From positions 1 through 44,567 of the forward strand of contig JABSSC010000041.1 in NCBI GenBank assembly GCA_013214635.1: a stretch of DNA of 44,567 nt, given 5' to 3'. This document shows, piece after piece, positions 8,723 through 16,952 of the stretch. Position 1 is the stretch's first letter. The number at the start of each line of letters is the position of its first letter. The notes under the pieces were generated by a model. It was not told the origin of the DNA. It saw only the letters and a list, made by a program, of their open reading frames with translations, and did no database searches. This stretch comes from Paracoccaceae bacterium. GTDB taxonomy: Bacteria; Pseudomonadota; Alphaproteobacteria; Rhodobacterales; Rhodobacteraceae. The position numbers and the translations under genes are program-made.

Positions 8723-10045
8723 TCAGACCTTGGGTTTGCTTTGCAAAAGCGGAAGCACATCGGCCATCTCCGGCCCGCGTGTGCGACCCGTCAATGCATG
8801 GCGCAGCGGCATGAAAAGCCCTTTGCCCTTGCGTCCGGTCTTTTCTTTCACCGCCGCCGTCCATTCGCTCCAGGTCTCCGGTCCATACGGCGGCTCACCG
8901 AGCAGCGCCAACGCCTCGCGCACAAAGTCGATATCCTCGTCTGCGATCATCGGCTTTGCGCCGTCTTTGAACACCTGCCACCACGCGGCAAGGTCGGCGC
9001 GCTTTTCGATGTTTTCGCGCGCCACAGACCAGAACTTCTCAGCAATTTCAGAAGGTACGCCAATGTCTTTAATCTGGTCCGCGACCGCGGAAAATTCCAG
9101 ACCATGCAAGTGACGCGCACTGAGCGGGCCAAGATCGGCCTCATCAAATTTGGTCGGCGCAGCGCCAAAGCGGCCAATGTCGAACCCATCGATCAATTCG
9201 TCCATTGATCCACGCAGTTCAACCGGGTCCGATGATCCAAGCCTCGCCATGAGGCTGAGGATCGCCATCGGCTCTACCCCTGCGGCGCGCAGGTCGCGCA
9301 AGGACAGTGTGCCGAGACGCTTCGATAGCGCTTCGCCTTGTGGCCCGGTCAGCAAGGAATGGTGCGCAAATCGAGGCACAGCACCGCCCAAAGCCTCGAT
9401 GATCTGAATCTGTGTGGCCGTGTTCGTCACGTGATCGGCGCCACGCACAACATCTGTCACGCCCATCTCGGTGTCATCCACGACCGACGCCAGCGTATAA
9501 AGAACCTGCCCATCCTGCCGGATCAAAACCGGGTCACTGACCGAGGCCGCGTCGATAGACACATCACCAAGGATCATATCCGTCCATTCGATGCGGTCGT
9601 GGTCCAGCTTGAACCGCCACACACCCTGCCCGCGCTCGGCGCGCATCGCCTCGCGCTCGGCTTCACTCAATGCCAGCGCCGCACGGTCATAGACGGGCGG
9701 TTTGCCCATGTTGAGTTGTTTCTTGCGCTTGAGATCCAACTCGGTCGGCGTTTCAAACGCCTCATAAAACCGCCCTTCGGCGCGCAATGCGTCTGCTGCT
9801 TCCGCGTAGCGATCCAAGCGTGCCGATTGCCGTTCTTCCCGGTCCCAAGTCAGGCCTAGCCATTCAAGGTCTTCCCGGATGGCATCTACATATTCCTCTT
9901 TCGACCGCTCCGGATCGGTATCGTCGAGGCGCAAAATAAACGTGCCCCCCGCCTTGCGCGCGATCAGAAAGTTGAACAGGGCCGCGCGCAGGTTGCCAAC
10001 ATGCAGGTACCCGGTGGGCGAAGGGGCAAATCGTGTTGTGGTCAT
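8723..10045 (-). CDS. gltX: Glutamate--tRNA ligase
   Basis: Class Ib aminoacyl-tRNA synthetase that charges tRNA-Glu with glutamate in the cytoplasm. It is 440 residues from the chosen start. The HIGH-like motif is HVGN at residues 15-18 in PSPTGYLHVGNLRAALFNFL, and the KMSKS-like motif is ALSKR at 239-243. Three ATG codons stand in a row (10051, 10048, 10045); the third is best spaced from the GAGAG sequence. Alphaproteobacteria often have two GltX paralogues, one of which charges tRNA-Gln for later amidation; which one this is cannot be decided here. It is divergent from the metallopeptidase gene. Confidence 0.93.
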   Translation of the reverse strand: MTTTRFAPSPTGYLHVGNLRAALFNFLIARKAGGTFILRLDDTDPERSKEEYVDAIREDLEWLGLTWDREERQSARLDRYAEAADALRAEGRFYEAFETPTELDLKRKKQLNMGKPPVYDRAALALSEAEREAMRAERGQGVWRFKLDHDRIEWTDMILGDVSIDAASVSDPVLIRQDGQVLYTLASVVDDTEMGVTDVVRGADHVTNTATQIQIIEALGGAVPRFAHHSLLTGPQGEALSKRLGTLSLRDLRAAGVEPMAILSLMARLGSSDPVELRGSMDELIDGFDIGRFGAAPTKFDEADLGPLSARHLHGLEFSAVADQIKDIGVPSEIAEKFWSVARENIEKRADLAAWWQVFKDGAKPMIADEDIDFVREALALLGEPPYGPETWSEWTAAVKEKTGRKGKGLFMPLRHALTGRTRGPEMADVLPLLQSKPKV

Positions 10046-10100
10046 CATCATCTCTCGGATAGGCGTGCTGGCCCTTTCATAAAGGCGTGGCTTTGTCCAT

Positions 10101-10517
10101 ATGAAGCGCGTGACCAACTGGCAAGATACCGAGGCCCCGGATGCCGCTCAGATTGAGGCGCTGGCCCAAGCCGCGCTCGCGCGATTGCCAGACGCTTTTC
10201 AAGGCCCCGCCGCCGATGTCGCCCTGATCATCGCAGAATTTGCACCCGATGCGATCCTGAGTGACCTCGGCATTACAGACGCTTTTGAACTTACCGGGCT
10301 CTATGACGGAATTCCTTTGACCGAGAAGTCCGTGATGGACCAACCCCATCATCCCGATACGATCTGGTTGTTCCGACGCCCTATCCTCGACGAATGGGTG
10401 GCGCGTGGTGATCAACCGCTTGGACACCTCGTTGCGCATGTATTGGTGCACGAGCTTGCCCATCATTTCGGGTGGTCCGATGAGGACATCGCCGCAATTG
10501 ATCGGTGGTGGGAATAG
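10101..10517 (+). CDS. Zincin-type metallopeptidase family protein (DUF1025-like)
   Basis: A 138-residue protein of the small 'metallopeptidase family' (PF06262-type). The zinc motif is HELAHH at residues 117-122, within HVLVHELAHHFGWSDEDI, where the Asp after the helix can act as third ligand as in minimal zincins. No signal peptide is present, so it is probably cytoplasmic. Members are conserved and short, and their substrates are unknown. It starts 55 bp from the divergent gltX start; the two genes share a compact promoter region. Its stop codon runs into the AT-rich control region of the next gene. Confidence 0.88.
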   Translation: MKRVTNWQDTEAPDAAQIEALAQAALARLPDAFQGPAADVALIIAEFAPDAILSDLGITDAFELTGLYDGIPLTEKSVMDQPHHPDTIWLFRRPILDEWVARGDQPLGHLVAHVLVHELAHHFGWSDEDIAAIDRWWE

Positions 10518-10616
10518 ATCGACAAAGATCGATCACGAGAATTTTTATCGATATTTTATGGAAAGCTGGGATCGCGCCTCTAGGTTCAAGCGGGACTTGC
10601 AACACGGAGATATCGC

Positions 10617-11558
10617 ATGTCCACCACTCCAAAAATCTCTCGCCGCGCCGCTCTGGCAGCCGGAGCAGCCCTTCCCCTCGCCGCAGCCGTCGCGCGCCCG
10701 AGCATCGCCATTGCCGACGGCCACGCAGGCACGCCGCCAAACTCGAACAAGTTTTCGTTCCAGATCGGCGACTTCGAAGTATCGACCCTGCTCGTCGGAT
10801 CGCGCATGGTTGAAGAGCCACAGAACATCTTTGGCATGAACGTCTCGGCCGAAGAATTTGCTGCCGCATCGGAAGAGAACTTCATTCCCAGCGACAAAGT
10901 GCAGTTCTTCTTTACGCCAACTGTCGTGAACACAGGCTCTGAAGTGGTGCTGTTCGACGCTGGCCTGAATGCCGCAGGCACAGCCGCAGCGCTTGAAAAT
11001 GCCGGCTACACACCCGACGACATCGACACCGTTGTTATCACGCACATGCACGGCGATCACATCGGCGGCCTGACGGGTGAAGATGGGTCTGCGACCTTTG
11101 CAAACGCATCCTATGTCACAGGCCAGATGGAATTCGACGCCTGGTCGAAAACCGACAACGAAGGCTTCGCCGCAAAAGTTAAGCCACTCGCCGAAAAGAT
11201 GACCTTCATTGGGGATGGCGGGTCTGTGGCCTCCGGGATCACCGGCATGGCTGCGTTCGGACACACGCCGGGTCACATGGTTTACATGTTGGAAAGCGCG
11301 GGTCAGCAGCTTTTGATCACCGCGGACATGACCAACCACTATGTCTGGTCGCTTGCCTACCCCGATTGGGAAGTGCGCTTTGACATGGACAAGCAAGCAG
11401 CGGCTGCGACCCGTCGCAACGTGCTGGGCATGCTGGCGGCCGACAAGGTTCCATTTATCGGGTACCACATGCCGTTCCCTGCAGTCGGCTATGTTGCGCC
11501 GCGCGGAGATGGCTTCCGCTACGTCCCGCACAGCTATCAGACACTGCTGCAGGGCTGA
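10617..11558 (+). CDS. Tat-exported metallo-beta-lactamase-fold hydrolase
   Basis: A 313-residue MBL-fold hydrolase. The N-terminus has a twin-arginine signal (KISRRAALAAGAALPLAAAV) followed by a likely cleavage site near residue 34, so the folded metalloprotein is expected in the periplasm. The dinuclear metal motif is THMHGDHIGG (H143, H145, D147, H148), with H216 or H220 in FGHTPGHMVY, D237 in LITADMTNH and a late His in GYHMPFP. The family includes lactonases, glyoxalase II-like enzymes and others; substrate unknown. The ribosome-binding site GGAG fits the ATG at 10617. An AT-rich upstream segment and a strong terminator (11584-11612) make it a single-gene unit. Confidence 0.9.
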   Translation: MSTTPKISRRAALAAGAALPLAAAVARPSIAIADGHAGTPPNSNKFSFQIGDFEVSTLLVGSRMVEEPQNIFGMNVSAEEFAAASEENFIPSDKVQFFFTPTVVNTGSEVVLFDAGLNAAGTAAALENAGYTPDDIDTVVITHMHGDHIGGLTGEDGSATFANASYVTGQMEFDAWSKTDNEGFAAKVKPLAEKMTFIGDGGSVASGITGMAAFGHTPGHMVYMLESAGQQLLITADMTNHYVWSLAYPDWEVRFDMDKQAAAATRRNVLGMLAADKVPFIGYHMPFPAVGYVAPRGDGFRYVPHSYQTLLQG

Positions 11559-11583
11559 TCACCTGCTATCGCTAACATTTCTT

Positions 11584-11612
11584 ACGGGGCGCATCTTTGC
11601 GCCCCGTTTTTG
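11584..11612 (+). terminator. Intrinsic terminator after the MBL-fold gene
   Basis: A ten-base-pair stem (ACGGGGCGCA paired with TGCGCCCCGT) with a TCTT loop followed by a T-rich tract. It begins 25 bp after the stop codon of the MBL-fold gene. Confidence 0.9.
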
Positions 11613-11658
11613 TTTGTCTAATGTCCGGCGCAATCCATCGATTCGCCGGACCTGAGAC

Positions 11659-12606
11659 ATGCCCGCCATCCTGACCGTTACGCTCAACCCAACCGTTGAT
11701 TTCGCAACCACCGCGCCCGACATCGAAGCCAACGTTAAACTCCGTTGCTCCGAGCCGGACATTGATCCGGGCGGCGGCGGTATCAACGTGAGCCGCGCAG
11801 TTCAGCTTTTGGGTGGTCAATCGACCGCTCTCGTGGCTATCGGCGGCACGACCGGCGCGCAACTTCTTGAGGCGCTCACGCGGGAGGCGGTGGCAACCGT
11901 CGCCATTCAGGGCCCGGGTGAAACGCGCCAGTCGGTTTCCGTGACCGAGGCCTCGTCAGGCGATCAGTTCCGTTTCGTGATGCCCGGCCCGACATGGGCC
12001 GCGGATGACGTCGACCGTGCGCTCGCTGCCATTGAACGCGCCGCAGGCGACGGGGCTTTTGTGGTCTTGTCCGGCAGCCAACCCCCCGGTGTGGCGAAGG
12101 ACTTTCCAGCCATCCTCTCAAACCACCTCGCCGGGCGTCACACGCGTCTAATCGTGGACACGTCTGGCCCAGCGCTGTTCCATCTGGTGGAGAAACCTCA
12201 CGAGGCCCTCTATGTCCTGCGCATGGACGGGGAAGAGGCAGAAGAACTTGCCGGGCGCGCCCTGCCCGAAAAATCTGACACAGCGGGCTTCGCGCAAGAG
12301 CTTATCGCCAAGGGCGTGGCCGAGGTCGTCATTGTCGCGCGCGGGGCCGATGGGTCGATCCTCGCCACCAAGGATGCGTGCTGGCACTCTTACTCACCTC
12401 CCGTTGACGTTGTCTCGACCGTGGGGGCTGGCGACAGCTTTATGGGTGGCTTCACACTCGGCCTCTCCCGCCGGGAAGCGCCGGAAGACTGCCTGCGTCT
12501 GGGCACCGCCTCCGCCGCCGCCGCTGTCATGACAGAAGCCACCCGGCTGTGCACACGCGAAGACGCCGATCGCCTTCTCCCCTTGTGCGCACTCGACCGT
12601 ATCTAA
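11659..12606 (+). CDS. pfkB: 6-phosphofructokinase II (PfkB family hexose-phosphate kinase)
   Basis: A PfkB/ribokinase-fold kinase of 315 residues. It resembles E. coli Pfk-2 closely: LTVTLNPTVDFATTAP at the start, KLRCSEPDIDPGGGGINVSR, QFRFVMPGP, and RLCTREDADR near the end. The catalytic Asp is D259 in TVGAGDSFMGG. The usual metal-related NxxE motif is altered: where Pfk-2 has KPNQKE, this protein has RMDGEE (D190 in place of Asn, E193 kept). Substrate is likely fructose 6-phosphate, although fructose 1-phosphate or tagatose 6-phosphate cannot be excluded. It is convergent with nadE. Confidence 0.85.
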   Translation: MPAILTVTLNPTVDFATTAPDIEANVKLRCSEPDIDPGGGGINVSRAVQLLGGQSTALVAIGGTTGAQLLEALTREAVATVAIQGPGETRQSVSVTEASSGDQFRFVMPGPTWAADDVDRALAAIERAAGDGAFVVLSGSQPPGVAKDFPAILSNHLAGRHTRLIVDTSGPALFHLVEKPHEALYVLRMDGEEAEELAGRALPEKSDTAGFAQELIAKGVAEVVIVARGADGSILATKDACWHSYSPPVDVVSTVGAGDSFMGGFTLGLSRREAPEDCLRLGTASAAAAVMTEATRLCTREDADRLLPLCALDRI

Positions 12607-12623
12607 GACTTCATTGGTCCTGA

Positions 12624-12643
12624 AAATACTTCCCGCCGGAGGC
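12624..12643 (-). repeat. Short dispersed intergenic repeat, copy 2
   Basis: Minus-strand core GCCTCCGGCGGGAAGTATTT, the same as the copy at 4208-4226 apart from one extra A. It lies in the 96-bp spacer between the convergent pfkB and nadE genes. The same spacer also has GC-rich inverted repeats (GCCCGCG/CGCGGGC at about 12648-12666 and GCCGCG/CGCGGC close by) which may serve as a two-way transcription stop, although no T-tract follows. Confidence 0.55.
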
Positions 12644-12702
12644 ACCGCCCGCGTGAAGCGCGGGCCAACAATCGCGTCGCGCCGCGAGGCGCGGCCTTTG
12701 GA

Positions 12703-14361
12703 TCAGCCGGGGTCGCGCCAGCGGTTCACAATCGGATAACGACGATCAAGCCAGAACGCGCGGGGTGTCAATCGCACCCCCGGCGCCGACTGGAAGCGTT
12801 TGTATTCGCTGAGATACACGAGGCGTTCAACCTTGCGCACGACCTCGGCGTCGAAACCGTCCGCGACGAGATCCGCCACCGACGCCTCGCGGTCCACCAA
12901 TCCTTCCAGGATCGCGTCGAGCACGTCATAGGGCGGCAGGCTGTCGTCGTCGCGCTGATCTTCGCGCAGCTCCGCCGAGGGGGGTTTGTCGATCACGCGG
13001 GTCGGGATAACCTCGCCTTCAGGCCCCATCATCCAGTCGCGATGGTTGGCGTTTCGCCAGCGACACGTCTCAAACACCCGCGTCTTATACAGGTCCTTGA
13101 TCGGATTGTACCCGCCCGACATGTCGCCATAAATCGTGGCATAGCCCACCGCGACCTCGGACTTGTTGCCCGTGGTCAAAAGCATCTCTCCAAACTTGTT
13201 CGACAGGGCCATCAACAACAGCCCGCGCAGGCGAGACTGAATGTTTTCCTCTGTGATATCGGGCGTTGTCCCTGCGAAAAGCGCGCTCAAGGCCTCAGTG
13301 ACGGCAGCCCGCGGTCCCGATATCGGCAGATCGTCCAAACGACATCCCAGGCGCTGCGCGACCGCCGCCGCGTCTTCCAGCGACTCCGACGACGTGTACT
13401 CGGACGGCAGCATCACGCAGCGTACATTCTGGGGTCCGATTGCATCCGCCGCTATCGTCGCCACGATCGCAGAATCAATCCCGCCCGACAGCCCCAACAA
13501 GACTTTGGAAAACCCAGCTTTTCCAAGATAGTCGCGCAGCCCCTCGACCATCGCGCGGTAATCCTGTTCCCACGCAGACGGCAAAACATGCCTTTCCCCA
13601 GAAGCGGCCACCCACCCCTCATCGGTTTCCGAGAAATCGACATGCACAATCGTTTCATCGAAGTCGGGGAAAAGGTGGGTCAGGTCTCCCCGCGCATTCA
13701 GCACAAAGCTCGTGCCGTCAAACACCTGATCATCCTGACCGCCGACCATATTGAGATAAATGACCGGCAAACCGGTTTCGACCGTGCGGGCCACCATGTG
13801 GCTCATGCGGGTGTCATGCTTGTTCCGGTGGTAGGGTGAGCCGTTGGGCACCAACAGGATCTGCGCACCGCTTTCGGCCAGCGTCTCGGACACCACCTCG
13901 TGCCAGGCGTCCTCACAGATCGGCACACCAACACGCACCGGTCCCACGGCGACCGGCCCCTGCAACGGGCCTTGGTCAAACAGGCGCACTTCGTCAAAAA
14001 CCGTCTTATTGGGCAAACAGTGTTTGAGAGCGCGGCCCTTAACGACTCCGTTCTCAAGCACCCAATATGCATTATAGAGCTTGTCACCCTCCGCATATGG
14101 GCCACCAACCCCAATCGCCGGGCCATCAGCACAATCGCGCGCAAGTTCCTCAATCACAGCCATCGCATGTTGCGTGAAGGCCGGTTTCATCACCATGTCC
14201 TGCGTCTGATAGCCGGTGATGAACATCTCTGGCAGCGCGACCATGTCAGCGCCTGCATCGCGCGCGGCCTCCCACGCTTGGCGCACCTTGGCAGCATTCC
14301 CGGCCATGTCCCCCACTGTGGGGTTCAACTGGGCCAGCGTCAGTCGGAACGTTGCGCTCAT
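12703..14361 (-). CDS. nadE: Glutamine-dependent NAD+ synthetase
   Basis: Last step of NAD biosynthesis: amidation of deamido-NAD+ with ammonia from glutamine. It is 552 residues with two domains. The N-terminal nitrilase-like glutaminase has the Glu-Lys-Cys triad E45 (LPEMFITGY), K119 (LPNKTVFDE) and C149 (PICEDAWHE). The C-terminal synthetase has the PP-loop SGGIDS at 292-297 and TTGNKSEVAVGYATIYGDMS. The ATG at 14361 has GAGGAG upstream at good spacing; a start eight codons further up is less likely. It is transcribed alone, convergent with pfkB and divergent from the MORN gene. Confidence 0.97.
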   Translation of the reverse strand: MSATFRLTLAQLNPTVGDMAGNAAKVRQAWEAARDAGADMVALPEMFITGYQTQDMVMKPAFTQHAMAVIEELARDCADGPAIGVGGPYAEGDKLYNAYWVLENGVVKGRALKHCLPNKTVFDEVRLFDQGPLQGPVAVGPVRVGVPICEDAWHEVVSETLAESGAQILLVPNGSPYHRNKHDTRMSHMVARTVETGLPVIYLNMVGGQDDQVFDGTSFVLNARGDLTHLFPDFDETIVHVDFSETDEGWVAASGERHVLPSAWEQDYRAMVEGLRDYLGKAGFSKVLLGLSGGIDSAIVATIAADAIGPQNVRCVMLPSEYTSSESLEDAAAVAQRLGCRLDDLPISGPRAAVTEALSALFAGTTPDITEENIQSRLRGLLLMALSNKFGEMLLTTGNKSEVAVGYATIYGDMSGGYNPIKDLYKTRVFETCRWRNANHRDWMMGPEGEVIPTRVIDKPPSAELREDQRDDDSLPPYDVLDAILEGLVDREASVADLVADGFDAEVVRKVERLVYLSEYKRFQSAPGVRLTPRAFWLDRRYPIVNRWRDPG

Positions 14362-14514
14362 ACCAGACTCCTCATTGCGGCGCACCTCTTAGCAGCTTTG
14401 AGCCGGGGGAAAACCCCGCGCTTGGAAAAGGTTGCGACCCCCCGCCCTGTCCCCTAGGTTTGACGGGAAACGAACCAGCGGGCACAAGAATTCCGCGGAG
14501 AGACAACAGGGAAT

Positions 14515-15972
14515 ATGGCTCTGAAACCGATACTTTGTAGACCGCTCTTCGGTCTTGCGCTGGCCGCGCTCGTAGCCGGCTCTGCTGCTGCTCAGGACAA
14601 CGGCACCGTCATCACCAAGCAATATGATGATGGTGGCGTCTACGAGGGCACCTTCAAAGACGGAAAGCAGCACGGCACCGGCACGTATCGTTTGCCGAAT
14701 GGCTATGAGTATTCCGGCGAATGGGTCGACGGTGAAATTCTGGGCCAGGGCACGGCGCGGTTCCCTAACGGTGCGGTCTATGAGGGCAGCTTTGCCGATG
14801 GCAAACCCAGCGGGACCGGCAAGATCACCTTTGCAGACGGCGGCACCTATGAAGGTGACTGGGTCGCCGGCGAGATTACGGGCTCTGGTGTGGCAACCTA
14901 TGCAAATGGCGTCCGCTACGAAGGTGGGTTCGTCAACGCGCTGCACGATGGGAATGGCCGCATGGAAAGTCCAAACGGCTATGTCTATGAGGGCAGCTGG
15001 GTGGCCGGCATCAAAGAAGGCAAAGGCCGCATCGTTTACCCCGACGGCGCCATCTACGAAGGCGACCTCGTGCGCGGCGCGCGCGAAGGCCGCGGCACCT
15101 TGTCCATGCCCGATGGCCTCGTCTATATCGGCGATTGGTCCAACGGCCAGATCAATGGCATGGGCAAACTAACCCAGCCAAACGGGGACATCTATGAGGG
15201 CCAGCTGGTCGAAGGCCAGCGTCAGGGCGAGGGCAAGGTCCTTTATGCCAACGGCGACACCTATGAAGGAACCTTCGACAACGACCTGCGCAACGGCTCA
15301 GGCACCTTCACCGGGACCGACGGCTATGTGTATGTCGGCGCGTGGAGCGACGGAAAGATCGAGGGCCAGGGCCGGGTCACCTACCCCGATGGCAGCGTCT
15401 ATGAAGGGGCCTTTCTCAACGACCTCGCGAACGGGTTGGGCAAGATCGTCTATCCCGACGGCAACACTTATGAAGGCAACTGGACCGATGGCGTCATTCA
15501 GGGTCAGGGTGTGGCGACCTATGCCAACGGCCTGCGCTATGAAGGGACGTTCGTGAATGCCCGCATGGAAGGCACAGGCACAATGACCTTTGCCGATGGG
15601 TACACGTATATCGGGGATTGGAAGGCCGGGCAGCGGGACGGACAAGGTGTTGCAACCTATGCCGATGGCACCGTCTATGAAGGCAGCTTTGTCGCCGGTC
15701 AGCGTGAGGGTCAGGGCACGATCCGTATGCCTGATGGCTTCACCTATTCCGGCGATTGGGCTGATGGCGAGATCAATGGAACGGGCACGGCGACGTATGC
15801 CAATGGGGACATTTACGAGGGCAGCTTCGTGAACGGCCAACGGCAGGGTGAAGGTACGATCCGTTACGCGACGGGCGAGACGGCCTCGGGCGACTGGACT
15901 GCGGGTGAACTTGAAAACGCTGCAACGGACGCCACTGAAGAAAGCACCGAAGAAACGACCGACACGAACTAG
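14515..15972 (+). CDS. Secreted MORN-repeat protein
   Basis: A 485-residue protein with a Sec signal peptide (LFGLALAALVAGSAAAQ, cleavage near residue 26) and then MORN repeats of exactly 23 residues from residue 40 onward: eighteen clear copies and a degenerate nineteenth (GETASGDWTAGEL), followed by an acidic Thr/Glu tail. Repeats alternate between YEGxF and YxGxW types. Repeats 1-9 and 10-18 match one another in order, so the array arose by duplicating a nine-repeat block. MORN repeats make an elongated beta structure and in bacteria are often envelope-associated; no catalytic domain is present. It is convergent with the GST gene, with six bases between the stop codons. Confidence 0.92.
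   Translation: MALKPILCRPLFGLALAALVAGSAAAQDNGTVITKQYDDGGVYEGTFKDGKQHGTGTYRLPNGYEYSGEWVDGEILGQGTARFPNGAVYEGSFADGKPSGTGKITFADGGTYEGDWVAGEITGSGVATYANGVRYEGGFVNALHDGNGRMESPNGYVYEGSWVAGIKEGKGRIVYPDGAIYEGDLVRGAREGRGTLSMPDGLVYIGDWSNGQINGMGKLTQPNGDIYEGQLVEGQRQGEGKVLYANGDTYEGTFDNDLRNGSGTFTGTDGYVYVGAWSDGKIEGQGRVTYPDGSVYEGAFLNDLANGLGKIVYPDGNTYEGNWTDGVIQGQGVATYANGLRYEGTFVNARMEGTGTMTFADGYTYIGDWKAGQRDGQGVATYADGTVYEGSFVAGQREGQGTIRMPDGFTYSGDWADGEINGTGTATYANGDIYEGSFVNGQRQGEGTIRYATGETASGDWTAGELENAATDATEESTEETTDTN
14632..15942 (+). repeat. Tandem 69-bp MORN repeat array
   Basis: Nineteen in-frame 69-bp units inside the MORN gene. Block A (14632-15252, repeats 1-9) and block B (15253-15873, repeats 10-18) are 621 bp each and align unit by unit at protein level; the nineteenth unit is degenerate. 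Long antisense open frames here are a by-product of the repeats. Confidence 0.9.
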
Positions 15973-15978
15973 GTTGGC

Positions 15979-16719
15979 TCAAAGGTCGGCTTCGGTTCCC
16001 GTATCCACGACCTCTGCCGCAACAAAACTGGGGCGCGCCTTCATCCGGGCGTAGTAGCCTTCCAATGGCCTACCAGCCCACTCTTCCGCAAAGCCGTGGA
16101 TCGTGAATCGCGCCAGTGCGGCCGTGGCAAAGCAGTCTGCGACCGAATAGCGCGGACCCGCCAGAAACGCCTGATCCGCCAGCGCCCCTGACATCTGAGC
16201 CAGCAGATCATTGGCCTCGTCAACGAATGGCGCCATCAACGCCGGGTCCTTGAGGATCTTTTGGAACCGCGCGTTCCCGTCGAGCCGTGCGGCAATCAAG
16301 TCTTTCAGATCGGGGCGCTCCGTCGCCAGTTCGCGCAACAGATTGCCCCGTGCGACAACCTGCGGAGCTGTCCCATCGGGATCGAGCCGTTTGCGATAAA
16401 GCAGCACGCCATAATGAAGCGACATGATCCGGTCAAGCCAATCCTGAGCGGTCTCGTCGCCCGACAAGTCGGGTCCTTCAAATTCGTCAATGCGACGAAC
16501 GATCCGTTTGGTGTCTGTGACAATCTCGTCAGCGCCGATCTTCAGCGTTGGAACGACGGCCTTCGGGTTTAGCGCAACATACCACGGCTCGAATTGTTCA
16601 TTCGTCTCCATGATATCGACCGACCGGCGCGTGTGTGGTAGCCCCTTCTCGACCAGTGCGAGACGCGCCATCTGCGAGCAAATCGAGGCGCGGTGGTCAT
16701 AAAGGGTGAGGTCAGCCAT
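15979..16719 (-). CDS. Glutathione S-transferase family protein
   Basis: A 246-residue GST-like protein. The N-terminal thioredoxin-fold domain has LYDHRASICSQMARLALVEK, NPKAVVPTLKIG (cis-Pro motif for glutathione binding) and a later TDTKRIVRRID; the C-terminal helical domain has FLAGPRYSVADCFATAALAR, the usual GST N-capping region. The Ser/Cys pair in ASICSQ is where catalytic residues of several bacterial GST classes lie. The exact reaction is unknown. ATG at 16719 is chosen; a GTG at 16731 would overlap the stop of the preceding XRE gene in a GTGA arrangement, so the two genes are probably translationally coupled. Confidence 0.85.
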   Translation of the reverse strand: MADLTLYDHRASICSQMARLALVEKGLPHTRRSVDIMETNEQFEPWYVALNPKAVVPTLKIGADEIVTDTKRIVRRIDEFEGPDLSGDETAQDWLDRIMSLHYGVLLYRKRLDPDGTAPQVVARGNLLRELATERPDLKDLIAARLDGNARFQKILKDPALMAPFVDEANDLLAQMSGALADQAFLAGPRYSVADCFATAALARFTIHGFAEEWAGRPLEGYYARMKARPSFVAAEVVDTGTEADL

Positions 16720-16727
16720 GGGAGACG

Positions 16728-16952
16728 TCACTTGAGCCGGACGACCATTTCATAGCCATCATCGGTTTCATCCCAGGTGACGCCGTGTTTCTTGAGCGCC
16801 TTTTCAAGCGCGCGCACCGTTGAATACCCCGCGCCCGATCCGCCTTCGAGGCGCTTGAGCGTTTGCACATGCACGCCAGCGGCCTCGGCCAATTCTTTTT
16901 GCTTCAACCCTGCCGCGCGCCGCGCCCGGGAGATCACAACCCCAATCTTCAT
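16728..16952 (-). CDS. Small XRE-type helix-turn-helix transcriptional regulator
   Basis: A 74-residue DNA-binding protein made almost entirely of an XRE helix-turn-helix: IGVVISRARRAAGLKQKELA, then AAGVHVQTLKRLEGG as turn and recognition helix. The short C-terminal part (VRALEKALKKHGVTWDETDD, ending YEMVVRLK) resembles solitary regulators that sense little by themselves. It precedes and abuts the GST gene. Its upstream region is unusually AT-rich and contains a perfect palindrome at 17064-17077 that could be its operator, suggesting autoregulation. Confidence 0.88.
   Translation of the reverse strand: MKIGVVISRARRAAGLKQKELAEAAGVHVQTLKRLEGGSGAGYSTVRALEKALKKHGVTWDETDDGYEMVVRLK

Noticed and set aside
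15298-15840. Long antisense open frame within the MORN array
   Set aside because: The 69-bp repeats keep stop codons out of the opposite frame; it has no start signal and only mirrors the repeats.
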